From positions 3,038,001-3,102,000 of the forward strand of contig AP018536.1 of the NCBI GenBank assembly GCA_003584705.1: a stretch of 64,000 nt of DNA. Reading direction: 5' to 3'. The notes under the pieces were generated by a model. It saw nothing but the letters and a program-made list of their open reading frames with translations, did no database searches and was not told where the DNA came from. The stretch is from Lachnospiraceae bacterium GAM79 (GTDB lineage: Bacteria > Bacillota > Clostridia > Lachnospirales > Lachnospiraceae). Of this stretch, positions 49,424 through 59,127 are shown one piece after another. Each line of letters starts with the position of its first letter. The first letter of the stretch is position 1. The position numbers were made by a program, and so were the translations under genes.

Positions 49424-50287
49424 CTATTTCCTGTCGGTTTTTCCATAGCCCAGTGCATTGACCAGCTCTTCTCTTGTCAATATGCCATCCGGCAGCGGAA
49501 TTCCGCGTTTCTGCAATTCATACGATAACAGCGTTACCTGCGGCACATCCAGCCGTAGCTTTTTCAGCTGCTCCACCTGTGAAAAGATTTCCCGGGGGGT
49601 ACCCTGCATGGCAATTTTTCCCTCATCCATGACAAATACCTTGTCCGCATGAATGATCTCTTCCATATAATGAGTGATCAGGATCAGCGTAACGCCTTCC
49701 ACCTGATTCAATCCACGGACTGCACGGATGACTTCCTTACGTCCACTGGGATCCAGCATGGCAGTTGGCTCATCTAATACAATGCATTTGGGATGCATGG
49801 CCAGTACTCCGGCAATAGACACTCTCTGCTTCTGCCCACCGGACAGCTTATTCGGGGAATACTTTCGATATTCGTACATACCTACCGCGCGTAAGCTCTC
49901 TTCCACACGCTGCCAGATCTCCTCCGTGGGGATCCCCATGTTCTCCGGGCCAAATCCCACATCTTCTTCCACTACCTGTCCTATGATCTGGTTATCCGGA
50001 TTCTGAAACACCATGCCGGCTGTCTGACGGACCTTCCAGATGTTGTCCTCATCCTTCGTGTCCATACCATCGACCCAGAGTGTTCCCTCTGTCGGATTTA
50101 AGATGGCATTCATATGCTTTGCCAGAGTAGACTTGCCGGAACCGTTATGTCCGAGGATAGCTATGAACTGTCCCTGCTCTATATCAAGAGAAACATCATT
50201 CACTGCTCTTGTGATCCCTTCCACATTTCCCTCTTCATCCCGACGAATATATTCATATACTACATTATTTGCTTTAATGATCTCCAT
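49424..50287 (-). CDS. ecfA1: ECF transporter ATPase EcfA1
   Basis: A 287-residue ATPase with Walker [10 protein letters not shown]-loop [11 protein letters not shown], signature [13 protein letters not shown] and Walker B CIVLDEP. The VFQNPDNQ motif is typical of the EcfA1 type. It heads the operon ecfA1-ecfA2-ecfT-truA. GGAG before the ATG at 50287 fixes the start. Confidence 0.95.
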   Translation of the reverse strand: MEIIKANNVVYEYIRRDEEGNVEGITRAVNDVSLDIEQGQFIAILGHNGSGKSTLAKHMNAILNPTEGTLWVDGMDTKDEDNIWKVRQTAGMVFQNPDNQIIGQVVEEDVGFGPENMGIPTEEIWQRVEESLRAVGMYEYRKYSPNKLSGGQKQRVSIAGVLAMHPKCIVLDEPTAMLDPSGRKEVIRAVRGLNQVEGVTLILITHYMEEIIHADKVFVMDEGKIAMQGTPREIFSQVEQLKKLRLDVPQVTLLSYELQKRGIPLPDGILTREELVNALGYGKTDRK

Positions 50288-50427
50288 AAATAATCTCCAT
50301 TCCATATTCGCTTAGTGCCGGAGAATCAGCTGTCTTCTGCTTTTGCAAGATATCGTTCCTATTTTACTAGATTATGCACAGATTTACAACACTTAACAGG
50401 GAACTGACCCGACTTTTTCAAAATCTC

Positions 50428-50456
50428 TTGTACTGCTTTCCAAAAACCTTTATAGT
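50428..50456 (+). promoter_or_regulatory. promoter of the VanY-like peptidase gene
   Basis: TTGTAC (50428-50433) and TATAGT (50451-50456) are separated by 17 bases, about 58 bases before the ATG. Confidence 0.6.
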
Positions 50457-50513
50457 TATGGTTGTATCTTTCTATTGTAGAACATTTCAGAAAATAAAAC
50501 GAGGAGGCATTCT

Positions 50514-51455
50514 ATGAATCCGATCGATCGCAATAAAATATGGAAGATGGTGGGTATCCTTGCGCTCATCACTGTCGTGGCCGGAGGACTGCTAAGGGTA
50601 TCCCAACACAGTTCCTACACTCTGGGGGATTATGCGGCGGACAATCCTTCCCTGGCTTATCAGACATCAGAGCCATCACCTACCCCGGAACCTACACCGG
50701 CCGTCGACAATTCCAATACAAATGCGACAGAAAACTTGCAGGAAGGATCTTCCATGGCAGAAACTACTGTTTTGACCGGTTATTCCCTGAACGGAGAGCT
50801 ATTGACCGACCAGCGGACCACGCTGTCCGACGGCTTCTATTATGAGCCGTTATCGGAAAAATTACAGAGATACATAACAGGTGTTTCTTATCCAGCCACT
50901 GTGCATAACTCTGATAGTTCTTCGGAAACACTGTTGAAATCTGTCGAAATCAGCTATGACGATCTACGCTATGTACATATAAGGCATTATAATTTTGAAG
51001 GAAATCCTGCAGAAGGGGAATTAATCTGTAACAAGGCGATCGCGCAGGACCTGACAGAAATCTTCTACGAGCTGTATTGTAATGAATATCAGCTGGAAAA
51101 GGTACTTTTGATCGATGAATATGATGGGGATGACCTCGCATCCATGGAGGATAACAATACCTCCTGCTTCAACTACCGCCCGGTGGAAGGAACTTCCTCC
51201 CTGTCTAAGCATGCATTAGGGCTGGCGATCGATATCAATCCCTTTTATAATCCTTATATTACTTACAATAAGGACGGCAGCGAAAAGGTATCTCCTGCAA
51301 ACGCTTCCGCTTATGCAGACAGAACCTCTTCCTTCCCCTACAAAATTGACGAAAACGATCTGTGCTATCAGTTATTTAAGGAACATGGTTTCACCTGGGG
51401 AGGTCACTGGAACTCCTGCAAGGATTATCAGCATTTTCAGAACGTAGTGGAGTAA
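50514..51455 (+). CDS. M15-family D-Ala-D-Ala carboxypeptidase (VanY-like)
   Basis: A 313-residue membrane-anchored peptidase: membrane segment at about residues 11-28, a Ser/Thr/Pro-rich linker (about 45-85), and a C-terminal M15 domain with zinc ligands in SLSKHALGLAIDIN (His, Asp) and GGHWNSCKDYQH (His). It trims the terminal D-Ala of peptidoglycan stems outside the membrane. It is the only plus-strand gene in this section and has its own promoter and terminator. Confidence 0.85.
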   Translation: MNPIDRNKIWKMVGILALITVVAGGLLRVSQHSSYTLGDYAADNPSLAYQTSEPSPTPEPTPAVDNSNTNATENLQEGSSMAETTVLTGYSLNGELLTDQRTTLSDGFYYEPLSEKLQRYITGVSYPATVHNSDSSSETLLKSVEISYDDLRYVHIRHYNFEGNPAEGELICNKAIAQDLTEIFYELYCNEYQLEKVLLIDEYDGDDLASMEDNNTSCFNYRPVEGTSSLSKHALGLAIDINPFYNPYITYNKDGSEKVSPANASAYADRTSSFPYKIDENDLCYQLFKEHGFTWGGHWNSCKDYQHFQNVVE

Positions 51456-51488
51456 GCCGCTTGTCAGCAATCGTTTTCCTGTAATGAT

Positions 51489-51510
51489 CGAGTAGGCTGT
51501 CTCCTACTCG
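51489..51510. repeat. 8-bp stem hairpin after peptidase gene
   Basis: CGAGTAGG/CCTACTCG with loop CTGTCT lies just after the peptidase gene; ATTTGTAT follows, so it may be a weak first terminator. Confidence 0.45.
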
Positions 51511-51535
51511 ATTTGTATACTTCGCATACACAAAA

Positions 51536-51581
51536 AGCGCCTCCGGAAATAAACCAACTCATTTCCGAAAGCGCTATTTTT
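51536..51581. terminator. bidirectional terminator between peptidase gene and rplQ
   Basis: AAAAAGCGC.TCCGGAAAT (left) and ATTTCCGA.AGCGCTATTTTT (right) form a long stem flanked by A and T runs. It should end both convergent transcripts, including the long rpsM-rpoA-rplQ operon. Confidence 0.75.
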
Positions 51582-51603
51582 ATGTCTGCTTATAAGTTAT
51601 GGA

Positions 51604-52209
51604 TTAAACTAACTCCAGAACAACAGTCATAGCTGCGTCACCCTTACGCTGACCGATCTTAACGATTCTGGTGTAACCACCCTTACGGGTAGCATACTTG
51701 GGAGCATACTCATCGAAGAGCTTTGCAACCAGGTCAACTTCCTTGGTGTTCTTTTTCTTGCCTGCTGCATCAGCGGGAACCTCAACTACAGGGTTCAGAA
51801 CCTTCAGCATCTGACGACGTGCATGAGATCTGGTAGGCAGATCCTTCTTGATCTCCTTCTCAACTTCGTCGTATACAGTAACGGTAACACCGTTCTCGAT
51901 CTTAACCAGCTTGCCATCCTTATCGCGATGAGACTCAGCCAGGACCTTACCGGTCTCCTTGTCAACGATCTGCTTTACGCGCTTGCCGTCCTTGTCCTTG
52001 CGGGCAACCTTGGTGGTAACTTTAACAGTTTCGAAGTTATCCTTCTCTTTTACTGCCAGAGCGATCAGTCCATCAACGATCTTCTGTACTTCCTTAGCCT
52101 TAGCTTCGGTGGTAACGATCTTGCCGTTGTTGATCACTGCAGTTACCTGATTTCTTAATAATGCCTTTCTCTGTGCAGATGTTCTGCCGAGTTTTCTGTA
52201 CTTTGCCAT
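51604..52209 (-). CDS. rplQ: 50S ribosomal protein L17, long form
   Basis: A 201-residue L17 ([21 protein letters not shown]-terminus [20 protein letters not shown]). The usual bacterial protein has about 115-130 residues. Here about 60 extra, mostly charged residues ([20 protein letters not shown] and following) are inserted before [18 protein letters not shown], and AAGKKKNTK is also extra. The frame is intact, so it is a lineage-specific expansion. The start at 52209 matches the family N-terminus. Confidence 0.95.
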   Translation of the reverse strand: MAKYRKLGRTSAQRKALLRNQVTAVINNGKIVTTEAKAKEVQKIVDGLIALAVKEKDNFETVKVTTKVARKDKDGKRVKQIVDKETGKVLAESHRDKDGKLVKIENGVTVTVYDEVEKEIKKDLPTRSHARRQMLKVLNPVVEVPADAAGKKKNTKEVDLVAKLFDEYAPKYATRKGGYTRIVKIGQRKGDAAMTVVLELV

Positions 52210-52362
52210 GATAATTTTCCTTTCTCCATTCATGGTACATCCGGCCATGCACTTTGGACTTACTTACCGAATGCGTTGTTTTTTGCCATTTAGAGATAAA
52301 CCGCATCCGAACACTTTGGGCTTACCGGATACGGAAATCTAACTTTTTATGTTCAGCTGAAA

Positions 52363-53328
52363 TTAGTTCTCATCGCTGGGGTTCAGCTGTAATCCCAGCT
52401 CTTTCAGTTTAGCCAGAACTTCTTCCAAAGATTTACGTCCGAGGTTACGAACCTTCATCATATCTTCTGAAGTCTTATTGGTTAACTCTTCTACAGTATT
52501 GATACCTGCTCTCTTCAAGCAGTTGTAAGAACGAACGGAAAGCTCCAGCTCGTCAATACTCATCTCCAGAACCTTTTCCTTCTCGTCGTCTTCCTTCTCT
52601 ACCATAACCTCAGCGGTCTTAGCATTTTCGGAAAGGTCGATGAACAGGTTCAGATGCTCGCTGAGCACCTTAGCTGCCAGGCTGACTGCCTCATCGGGAG
52701 CCAGGGTTCCGTTGGTGTATACATCCAATGTAAGCTTGTCGAAATCAGTACTCTGACCTACACGGGTATTTTCTACCGTAACGTTAACTCTCTCTACAGG
52801 TGTATAGATAGAATCAATGGCAATTACGCCGATTGGTAAATCTTCGTGTTTGTTCTTGTCGGCACTTACGTAGCCACGGCCTCTTGTAATAGTTAACTCC
52901 ATGTAAAGTTTGGTATCTTTACCGCTCAGAGTAGCGATTACAAGGTCGGGGTTCAGAATTTCAATATCCTGGTCACACTGGATATCAGAAGCTCTTACAA
53001 CACCTTCGCCTTCAAACTCGATATATGCAGTCTTAGCCTCGTTGGTCTCGCTGTTGTTCTTGATCGCAAGGCTCTTGATGTTCATGATGATCTCAGATAC
53101 ATCTTCCTTTACGCCGGGAATAGAACTGAACTCATGAAGAACACCTTCAATTTTGATCTGGCTCACTGCAGCACCGGGCAGGGAAGACAGCATGATTCTT
53201 CTCAGGGAGTTACCCAGAGTAATACCATAGCCTCTTTCCAGGGGTTTTACTACGAATTTACCATACTTTTTGTCTTCTGAAATCTCGCTAACCTCAATAT
53301 TAGGTCTTTCAAAATCAAACACTGCCAA
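52363..53328 (-). CDS. rpoA: RNA polymerase alpha subunit
   Basis: A 321-residue alpha subunit with the N-terminal dimerisation domain ([24 protein letters not shown] start) and the C-terminal domain ([37 protein letters not shown]) that touches UP elements and activators. It stands between rpsD and rplQ as in most bacteria. Confidence 0.98.
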   Translation of the reverse strand: MAVFDFERPNIEVSEISEDKKYGKFVVKPLERGYGITLGNSLRRIMLSSLPGAAVSQIKIEGVLHEFSSIPGVKEDVSEIIMNIKSLAIKNNSETNEAKTAYIEFEGEGVVRASDIQCDQDIEILNPDLVIATLSGKDTKLYMELTITRGRGYVSADKNKHEDLPIGVIAIDSIYTPVERVNVTVENTRVGQSTDFDKLTLDVYTNGTLAPDEAVSLAAKVLSEHLNLFIDLSENAKTAEVMVEKEDDEKEKVLEMSIDELELSVRSYNCLKRAGINTVEELTNKTSEDMMKVRNLGRKSLEEVLAKLKELGLQLNPSDEN

Positions 53329-53426
53329 TACCCTCCTTTGCGAACTTTATATGTTGACATGTTCTTACGAACAATATCCCATGGAATAATATTCCACAGG
53401 AAATGTTCATTGGGGTTACATAAAAC

Positions 53427-54020
53427 TTACTTGGAGTACAACTCGACGATAAGCATCTCGTCAACAGGAACATCGATCATCTCTCTGGTAGGCAGATTCT
53501 TGATGGTTCCCTTAAAGTTCTCAACATCAGCATCGATCCATTCGGGTACTAATCTTCCAGCAGTAACATCAAGGATATCCTTGTATCTCTGCATGGACTT
53601 AGCGCTCTCCTTGATCTCGATAACATCGCCAGCCTTGATCAGGTAAGAAGGAATGTTTACACACTTACCGTTTACAAGTACATGCTTGTGGTCAACGATC
53701 TGTCTTGCTTCTCTTCTGGTTCTTGCAAAGCCCATTCTGAACACTACGTTGTCCAGTCTGCTCTCTAACAGGATCATCAGGTTCTCACCGGTCATGCCCT
53801 TCATTCTATCAGCCTTCTCATAGTAGTTACGGAAAGGCTTCTCCAGAACGCCATAGATGAACTTAGCCTTCTGCTTTTCTCTTAACTGAAGTCCGTACTC
53901 AGATACCTTTTTGCCTGCTCTTGCAGAGGTTCTGTTAGACTTCTTGTCATAGCCCAGGTAAGAAGGCTCAAGGCCAAGGGCTCTACATCTTTTCAGTACA
54001 GGTACGCGATTTACTGCCAT
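53427..54020 (-). CDS. rpsD: 30S ribosomal protein S4
   Basis: A 197-residue S4 ([20 protein letters not shown]) with the S4 RNA-binding domain ([31 protein letters not shown]). No zinc-binding Cys set is present, so it is a C-minus type. It starts 30S assembly. In several bacteria S4 also represses its own operon through a leader; a pair of strong hairpins lies just upstream. Confidence 0.98.
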   Translation of the reverse strand: MAVNRVPVLKRCRALGLEPSYLGYDKKSNRTSARAGKKVSEYGLQLREKQKAKFIYGVLEKPFRNYYEKADRMKGMTGENLMILLESRLDNVVFRMGFARTRREARQIVDHKHVLVNGKCVNIPSYLIKAGDVIEIKESAKSMQRYKDILDVTAGRLVPEWIDADVENFKGTIKNLPTREMIDVPVDEMLIVELYSK

Positions 54021-54043
54021 TTTTTTATTTTCCCTTCTTTATA

Positions 54044-54092
54044 CTTCGGAAGTGACTTCCGAGGGTTGTTTACAGTGCCGCAATGCGGCACT
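54044..54092 (-). promoter_or_regulatory. two hairpins in the rpsD leader
   Basis: TCGGAAGT/ACTTCCGA (54046-54062) and AGTGCCGC/GCGGCACT with loop AAT (54074-54092) lie 25 to 70 bases before the rpsD ATG on the minus strand. They could be an S4-binding site or attenuation signal. Confidence 0.45.
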
Positions 54093-54157
54093 TTCATCCA
54101 ACTTGTTCTAATGTTACTTCATTAAAATTAATTGCTTCGTCTTCTGACGATTTCTCA

Positions 54158-54553
54158 CTAAACGCGACGACGCTTAGGAGGACGGCATCCATTGTGAGGT
54201 ACAGGAGTCACATCACAAATGCTTAAGACATCCAGTCCACTTGCAGACAGAGCTCTGATTGCTGCTTCACGTCCTGAACCAGGACCCTTTACGAATACGT
54301 CAACGGACTTTAATCCGTGAACAAGAGCAGCCTTTGTTGCTGTTTCAGCAGCCATCTGTGCAGCATATGGAGTAGATTTCTTTGAACCTCTAAAACCAAG
54401 ACCACCGGCACTTGCCCAGCTAAGAGCATTACCTTCAGCATCAGTTAACGTTACGATTGTGTTGTTAAAAGAAGACTGAATATGTGCCTGTCCGCGTTCA
54501 ACGTTTTTTCTTACACGCTTTTTTGTTACTTTCTTTGCAACTTTTTTAGCCAT
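54158..54553 (-). CDS. rpsK: 30S ribosomal protein S11
   Basis: A 131-residue S11 ([54 protein letters not shown]). It lies on the 30S platform near mRNA. It follows rpsM by 76 bases. Confidence 0.98.
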   Translation of the reverse strand: MAKKVAKKVTKKRVRKNVERGQAHIQSSFNNTIVTLTDAEGNALSWASAGGLGFRGSKKSTPYAAQMAAETATKAALVHGLKSVDVFVKGPGSGREAAIRALSASGLDVLSICDVTPVPHNGCRPPKRRRV

Positions 54554-54629
54554 TTTAAACTAACCTACTTTCTCATTTCCTGGGGATGCTTACATTTGCT
54601 TCCCTCTCACAGTTACATTTTGATCTCAA

Positions 54630-55001
54630 TTACTTCTTCTTATTTGCCACCGTGCGCTTAGGTCCCTTACGAGTTCTTGCGTTGGTCTTAGTCTTCTGAC
54701 CACGAACAGGAAGTCCTTTACGATGACGAATACCACGATAGCAGCCGATTTCCTGAAGTCTCTTGATATTCAGAGCGATTTCTCTTCTCAGATCACCTTC
54801 TACCATAACGCCAAGCTTTTCGATAGCTTCACTGATCTTCTTTACCTCATCATCGGTAATATCTCTCACTCTGGTATCAGGATTTACACCTGCTTCTGCT
54901 AACAGCTTGTCAGCAGTAGGTCTGCCTATTCCATAGATATAGGTCAAACCGATCTCAATTCGTTTTTCTCTAGGTAAGTCTACACCTGCGATACGAGCCA
55001 T
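54630..55001 (-). CDS. rpsM: 30S ribosomal protein S13
   Basis: A 123-residue S13 ([38 protein letters not shown]). It forms intersubunit bridges in the head of the 30S subunit. It is preceded by a 398-base space that is unusually rich in hairpins. Confidence 0.98.
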   Translation of the reverse strand: MARIAGVDLPREKRIEIGLTYIYGIGRPTADKLLAEAGVNPDTRVRDITDDEVKKISEAIEKLGVMVEGDLRREIALNIKRLQEIGCYRGIRHRKGLPVRGQKTKTNARTRKGPKRTVANKKK

Positions 55002-55019
55002 TTACGTTTCCTCCATTTT

Positions 55020-55180
55020 CCTGCGTAATCTCTTACGCTTTGCGCAACATTTCTGCGCTCACAACTTTCGTTGTGTGTGCGTACGTTTTGGTCTGTTAAT
55101 TGTACGCCCAATAGTTACTAATTGATTGGGGCTCTCACCCAATCGGACACGATCCGATCTTTCCACGATTAAAACTTTGC
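55020..55180 (-). promoter_or_regulatory. structured leader upstream of rpsM
   Basis: On the minus strand several hairpins follow each other up to the rpsM ribosome site: ATTGGG/CCCCAAT (about 55126-55145), CACAAC-GAAA-GTTGTG (about 55058-55075), GCGC...GCGC (about 55038-55058) and GCGTAA-GAG-ATTACGC (about 55024-55040). The GAAA tetraloop and tight spacing look like a regulatory RNA rather than spacer. Confidence 0.5.
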
Positions 55181-55190
55181 TACACCACCG

Positions 55191-55271
55191 AAAAAACGCT
55201 TGCGTTTTTTCCGGTGAAACATAGTATTTCTTAAATTGCGTACTTTGCAATTTTAGAAATTCTTTTCACCG
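55191..55271 (-). repeat. double-hairpin intergenic element, copy C
   Basis: Outer stem CGGTGAAA/TTTCACCG (55212-55219, 55264-55271), inner 17-nt arms with 15 pairs (55223-55239, 55247-55263) and the 7-nt loop GTACTTT (55240-55246), all on the plus strand. A second hairpin AAAAAACGC/GCGTTTTTT (55191-55210) lies beside it. The same plan is seen at 62653-62744 and 63331-63419. Confidence 0.6.
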
Positions 55272-55399
55272 TGGTATCAACAAGTAATCTCCCGTAAGCT
55301 CTATCCAAATCTATTATGAAAATTGATATTATCAATTCAGCCGCACATAATAACCGGACAAGAACTCACATACCTGATCAAATGACGATCAAGCGGTGA

Positions 55400-55513
55400 T
55401 TATCCCTGTCTCTGTTTGTGCTTCGGATTCTCACAGATTACTCTGATGCGTCCTTTTCTCTTGATGATTTTGCACTTTTCGCAAATCGGTTTTACTGATG
55501 ATCTAACTTTCAT
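55400..55513 (-). CDS. rpmJ: 50S ribosomal protein L36
   Basis: A 37-residue L36 with the four-ligand zinc motif [17 protein letters not shown] and the end NPKHKQRQG. It is the smallest ribosomal protein and normally follows infA directly. Here a large membrane-protein gene stands between them. Confidence 0.97.
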   Translation of the reverse strand: MKVRSSVKPICEKCKIIKRKGRIRVICENPKHKQRQG

Positions 55514-55580
55514 GTTAAACCCTCCTTTCAAAAAAGACCGTCTTACATTATAGCATGACGGTCTTTCCTTTGCAAGCGTA

Positions 55581-56891
55581 TTATTGCGCTTTTTTTAATA
55601 TTTTTTGACTTTTTTGTTGCTTTTTTGCCTGCTTTACATTCAAAACGATAAAAGTGATAGCCGCAGCCGCTGCAACACTTAAAATTCGGAAGGTAAATCT
55701 CGCATGCAATGCTGAATGATGTTGTACTGCAATGATCCAGACGAAGGGAATTGCAGCTGTGAGTACTACGGGAACCAGCTGTGCAAATATTTCCTTCCAT
55801 TTGCCCGTGACGATTATCATCACAAGCATTCCTATCGCTATCGCTGCCAGCACTCCTGCAGCAATTCCAATATAGGCCGGATATTCCTGAAGATTCAGTC
55901 CGATGACATAGACCCCCCCGTTCATCCGGGGTCTGCCGCCAATAGCTTCGGTACGGCCGATAATGGACCAGATAGCATCCTTGATCGTACCGGTATGTAA
56001 TGTCAGATCTGCAATGACCCATTTTGCTGCCCACATTCCGGCATAACCGATTGCCCAGCTTACACTGAAGCCGGTCAGTCTTTTGATATTATTCCACAGG
56101 CGATCACTTTCTAATAAGAAGTAACAGCACAGAGGAATTCCCAAAGTAACAACGGGATACGTCAGAAAATCAAAATAAGACGTCAGAATTCCCACGATCA
56201 GGAAGAATTCCGGATATTGTCCTTTTTCGTGCAGTCTGTCATGATGTAACAGCATGTATTCCACCGCCAGAAGCGTCAAAATCCAGCACACTGACATGGT
56301 CAGTGATACAAGAACCAACACCGGCTTCATAAACAGGAAACTTCCCAGAGTCACGACTGCGACACCTGCATTTTGCTTTTGGATTGCCGTAACCAGCACC
56401 CAGATCATAAGCGCGATCTGCACCGCCAGCTCCAGCCATACCACGTGTTGCCAGGAAAATAACAGTAACAGCGGCTTTAAATATAAAAGATAGCCGTGCC
56501 AGTATCTCGCATAAATGTGGAGATACATGTTATTGACGTTCTCATGGGATTCACAGAAGGATTTGAGAGAATCCTCCGGTGTCCATACATCCTCTTCCAG
56601 ATCATAGTGGTACATCCACATAGCGTGTTCGTAGGCATTTTTGTCCGACAATCTCTCTATGGCATTCTGCACCATAATAGCATCGGTGTAGGTCTCTCTG
56701 TTTTTCCACAGGTACTGCGAAAATGCATCTTCCGGTATCTCGTCTCCGGTCTTCAGCATATCCCCGACACTTTTCTCCACATTCTTTCTCATAGGTCCTA
56801 CCGGAAGCAAGAATACCAGTACTAACAGTATCGTTCCCACTACCGCACTGACCGCCAGAATGGCAGCAAAGTTACGTATTTTTTTAGCCAT
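55581..56891 (-). CDS. polytopic membrane protein within the ribosomal operon
   Basis: A 436-residue protein I do not recognise. An N-terminal membrane segment (residues 8-30) is followed by an outer region of about 100 residues ([20 protein letters not shown]) and about nine more membrane segments, with a Lys/Gln-rich cytoplasmic tail. The layout resembles GT-C type glycosyltransferases or O-antigen-modifying membrane proteins, but no catalytic motif is clear. It lies between infA (24 bases away) and rpmJ (67 bases away) on the same strand. Confidence 0.7.
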   Translation of the reverse strand: MAKKIRNFAAILAVSAVVGTILLVLVFLLPVGPMRKNVEKSVGDMLKTGDEIPEDAFSQYLWKNRETYTDAIMVQNAIERLSDKNAYEHAMWMYHYDLEEDVWTPEDSLKSFCESHENVNNMYLHIYARYWHGYLLYLKPLLLLFSWQHVVWLELAVQIALMIWVLVTAIQKQNAGVAVVTLGSFLFMKPVLVLVSLTMSVCWILTLLAVEYMLLHHDRLHEKGQYPEFFLIVGILTSYFDFLTYPVVTLGIPLCCYFLLESDRLWNNIKRLTGFSVSWAIGYAGMWAAKWVIADLTLHTGTIKDAIWSIIGRTEAIGGRPRMNGGVYVIGLNLQEYPAYIGIAAGVLAAIAIGMLVMIIVTGKWKEIFAQLVPVVLTAAIPFVWIIAVQHHSALHARFTFRILSVAAAAAITFIVLNVKQAKKQQKSQKILKKAQ

Positions 56892-56915
56892 AGCTATTTT
56901 CTCTCCAGATGGTAT

Positions 56916-57134
56916 TTACTTATCTCTCCAGATAATACGTCCCTTGCTCAGATCGTAGGGAGACAGTTCCAGTGTTACCTTATCTCCGGGAAGGATACGG
57001 ATGAAGTTCTGACGAAGCTTACCACTGATGGTAGCCAGTACTCTGTGTCCGTTTTCCAGTTCTACACGGAACATGGTATTGGGAAGCTTCTCCACAACGG
57101 TTCCTTCGATTTCGATTACATCACTTTTAGACAT
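56916..57134 (-). CDS. infA: translation initiation factor IF-1
   Basis: A 72-residue S1-fold protein ([37 protein letters not shown]). It binds the ribosomal A site during initiation. GGAGG precedes the ATG. Confidence 0.98.
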   Translation of the reverse strand: MSKSDVIEIEGTVVEKLPNTMFRVELENGHRVLATISGKLRQNFIRILPGDKVTLELSPYDLSKGRIIWRDK

Positions 57135-57182
57135 AAATTTCCTCCATAGCTTTCTACTCTTTACTACTTTTACTGCTTTATA

Positions 57183-57455
57183 TTACTTATTACACAGATA
57201 CGCTTCCAGGGTCTTACAGATTCGTCTGTTGATCTCGTCTTTCTCCCCCGGAAGGTTCTGTTGCATGCTTTGTATCAACGCATCCTCTGCCGAAGAATGT
57301 ATGATCTGGATATGTTTTTTCTTTTTCTTCTTCGGATGTTCCACACCGCGCAGCCTTCCGTCGCACAGATAGACCCATTCTTCCTCTTCACCGACGATCA
57401 TGTACAGTCTGTCCTTATCGTGTCCGGCCTTTGAAGTTGCAAATTCTCCTAACAT
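57183..57455 (-). CDS. KOW-domain RNA-binding protein (L14e-like)
   Basis: A 90-residue protein with an N-terminal KOW fold (GEFATSKAGHDKDRLYMIVG, VYLCDGRLRGVEHPKKKKKK) and a helical tail. This protein type lies between map and infA in many Bacillota and is taken to bind rRNA; a defined role is not known. Confidence 0.85.
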   Translation of the reverse strand: MLGEFATSKAGHDKDRLYMIVGEEEEWVYLCDGRLRGVEHPKKKKKKHIQIIHSSAEDALIQSMQQNLPGEKDEINRRICKTLEAYLCNK

Positions 57456-57500
57456 ATCAAAATCTTACCTTTCTTCTCCGGGTCTGCCGTGACCCGTTCC

Positions 57501-58253
57501 TTAATACATGGTCAGGATCTCCGGCTCTCCGTCTGTGATCAGGATGGTATTCTCATAATGTGCAGACAGGGATCCATCCTCGGTAACTACAGTCCAATCA
57601 TCGTCCAGCCATGCCACATCCGGTCTTCCGATATTGATCATGGGCTCGATTGCCAGCGTCATACCGGCCTGAAGCTTCAGTCCACGTCTATGCTGTGCGA
57701 AGTTGGGGATCTGGGGATCCTCATGTAAGCTGGTACCAATGCCGTGGCCTACCAGATCTCTTACGATTCCGTAGCCAAAAGGCCTGATATAGGCATCAAT
57801 GGCATTGGAGATATCATACAGATGATTGCCTGCCTTTGCCATCTCTATTCCTGCAAAAAAGCTTCCTTTGGTCCTCTCCATCAGAAGTCTTGCTTCCTCA
57901 CTTACCTGCCCTACCGGGAAAGTACGTGCCATATCGGAATGGTATCCTTTATAAATCAGTCCTGCATCCAGACTTACAATATCACCTTCGTGAAGAATAT
58001 GATCCTTGTGAGGTATACCATGTACGACTTCATCATTCACGGATACACAGATAGATGCCGGATATCCGTTGTAATTTAAGAAGTTGGGAATGCAGCCATG
58101 GGCACGGATCAGTTTCTCTCCCAGGTTATTGATATCCAGAGTGGATACCCCGGGGTGTACTGCCTTCTCCATCTCGCTGAATACATCCGCCAGAATCTTA
58201 CAAGATTCTCTCATCAACTCAATTTCACGCTGTGATTTGATAGTTACTGCCAT
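57501..58253 (-). CDS. map: methionine aminopeptidase, type I
   Basis: A 250-residue enzyme that removes the N-terminal Met from new proteins. Metal ligands are visible in VSLDAGLIYKGYHSDMARTF (two Asp), GHGIGTSLHEDPQIPN (His), TLAIEPM (Glu) and VTEDGSLSAHYENT (Glu). The ATG at 58253 fits AAGGTGAAT. Confidence 0.97.
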   Translation of the reverse strand: MAVTIKSQREIELMRESCKILADVFSEMEKAVHPGVSTLDINNLGEKLIRAHGCIPNFLNYNGYPASICVSVNDEVVHGIPHKDHILHEGDIVSLDAGLIYKGYHSDMARTFPVGQVSEEARLLMERTKGSFFAGIEMAKAGNHLYDISNAIDAYIRPFGYGIVRDLVGHGIGTSLHEDPQIPNFAQHRRGLKLQAGMTLAIEPMINIGRPDVAWLDDDWTVVTEDGSLSAHYENTILITDGEPEILTMY

Positions 58254-58310
58254 TTTATTCACCTTTCTGTTCCGGACCTTACTGCTGCTGATCAGTGATC
58301 CGGACTTTTC

Positions 58311-58952
58311 CTAGCCAAGAATTGCTACGATATCTGCGAATACTTCCTTCATATCCTTGGTGCCGTCTACGGTCTTTAATACATTTTTCTTGGTATAGAA
58401 TTCGATCAGAGGCTGGGTCTGGTCATGATAAACTTTCAGACGGTTCAGTACGGTCTCAGGCCTATCATCGTCACGCAGTACCAGTTCCTGTCCGCACTTG
58501 TCACAGATGCCTTCCTTCTTGGGAGGAATATGCTCAATGTGATAGGTTGCGCCGCAGGACAGGCATGCACGTCTGCCGGACATTCTCTTCACGATATTCT
58601 CATCGGGAACATTTACATCGATTGCAAAATCAATGGCATCTCCCAGCTCAGTCAGTGCCTTGTCCAGTACTTCTGCCTGAGGAATGGTTCTGGGGAATCC
58701 ATCCAGTACATAACCGTTCTTGCAATCATCCTGTGCTACTCTGTCTAAGAGGATCTTAACAGTCAGTTCATCGGGAACCAGCTGTCCCTGATCCATGTAT
58801 TTCTTTGCTTCCATACCAAGTTCGGTTCCGTTCTTGATATTTGCACGGAAAATATCGCCTGTGGATACATGAGGGATTCCGTACTTTTCAGCGATCATCT
58901 TTGCCTGGGTACCTTTACCTGCGCCGGGTGCGCCTAACATGATAATTTTCAT
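58311..58952 (-). CDS. adk: adenylate kinase, zinc-lid type
   Basis: A 213-residue kinase that balances AMP, ADP and ATP. P-loop GAPGAGKGTQAKMI at the N-terminus, DGFPRTIPQAE motif, and a LID domain with four Cys (CLSCGATYH, CDKCGQ) for structural zinc. It has its own promoter behind the secY terminator. Confidence 0.97.
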   Translation of the reverse strand: MKIIMLGAPGAGKGTQAKMIAEKYGIPHVSTGDIFRANIKNGTELGMEAKKYMDQGQLVPDELTVKILLDRVAQDDCKNGYVLDGFPRTIPQAEVLDKALTELGDAIDFAIDVNVPDENIVKRMSGRRACLSCGATYHIEHIPPKKEGICDKCGQELVLRDDDRPETVLNRLKVYHDQTQPLIEFYTKKNVLKTVDGTKDMKEVFADIVAILG

Positions 58953-59027
58953 CTTTGCTCCTATCTGCCTGTTGCTACAGGCTCTGCTCTTTCTATAGAT
59001 AAGCTACAAATACAGTCCAACATTTAC

Positions 59028-59056
59028 ATTTTAACTTTTATGCGGCTTTTTTGCAA
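59028..59056 (-). promoter_or_regulatory. promoter of the adk operon
   Basis: On the minus strand TTGCAA (59056-59051) and TAAAAT (59033-59028) are separated by 17 bases. It restarts transcription for adk, map and the genes that follow. Confidence 0.6.
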
Positions 59057-59087
59057 TACATTTTCCTATAATACAATAATGCAAAAA

Positions 59088-59116
59088 TAACCGGATGATT
59101 ACAAACCATCCGGTTA
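59088..59116 (-). terminator. terminator after secY
   Basis: TAACCGGATG/CATCCGGTTA (10 bp) is followed on the minus strand by TTTTTGC. It closes the upstream ribosomal operon. Confidence 0.75.
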
Positions 59117-59127
59117 CTGTTATGCTA

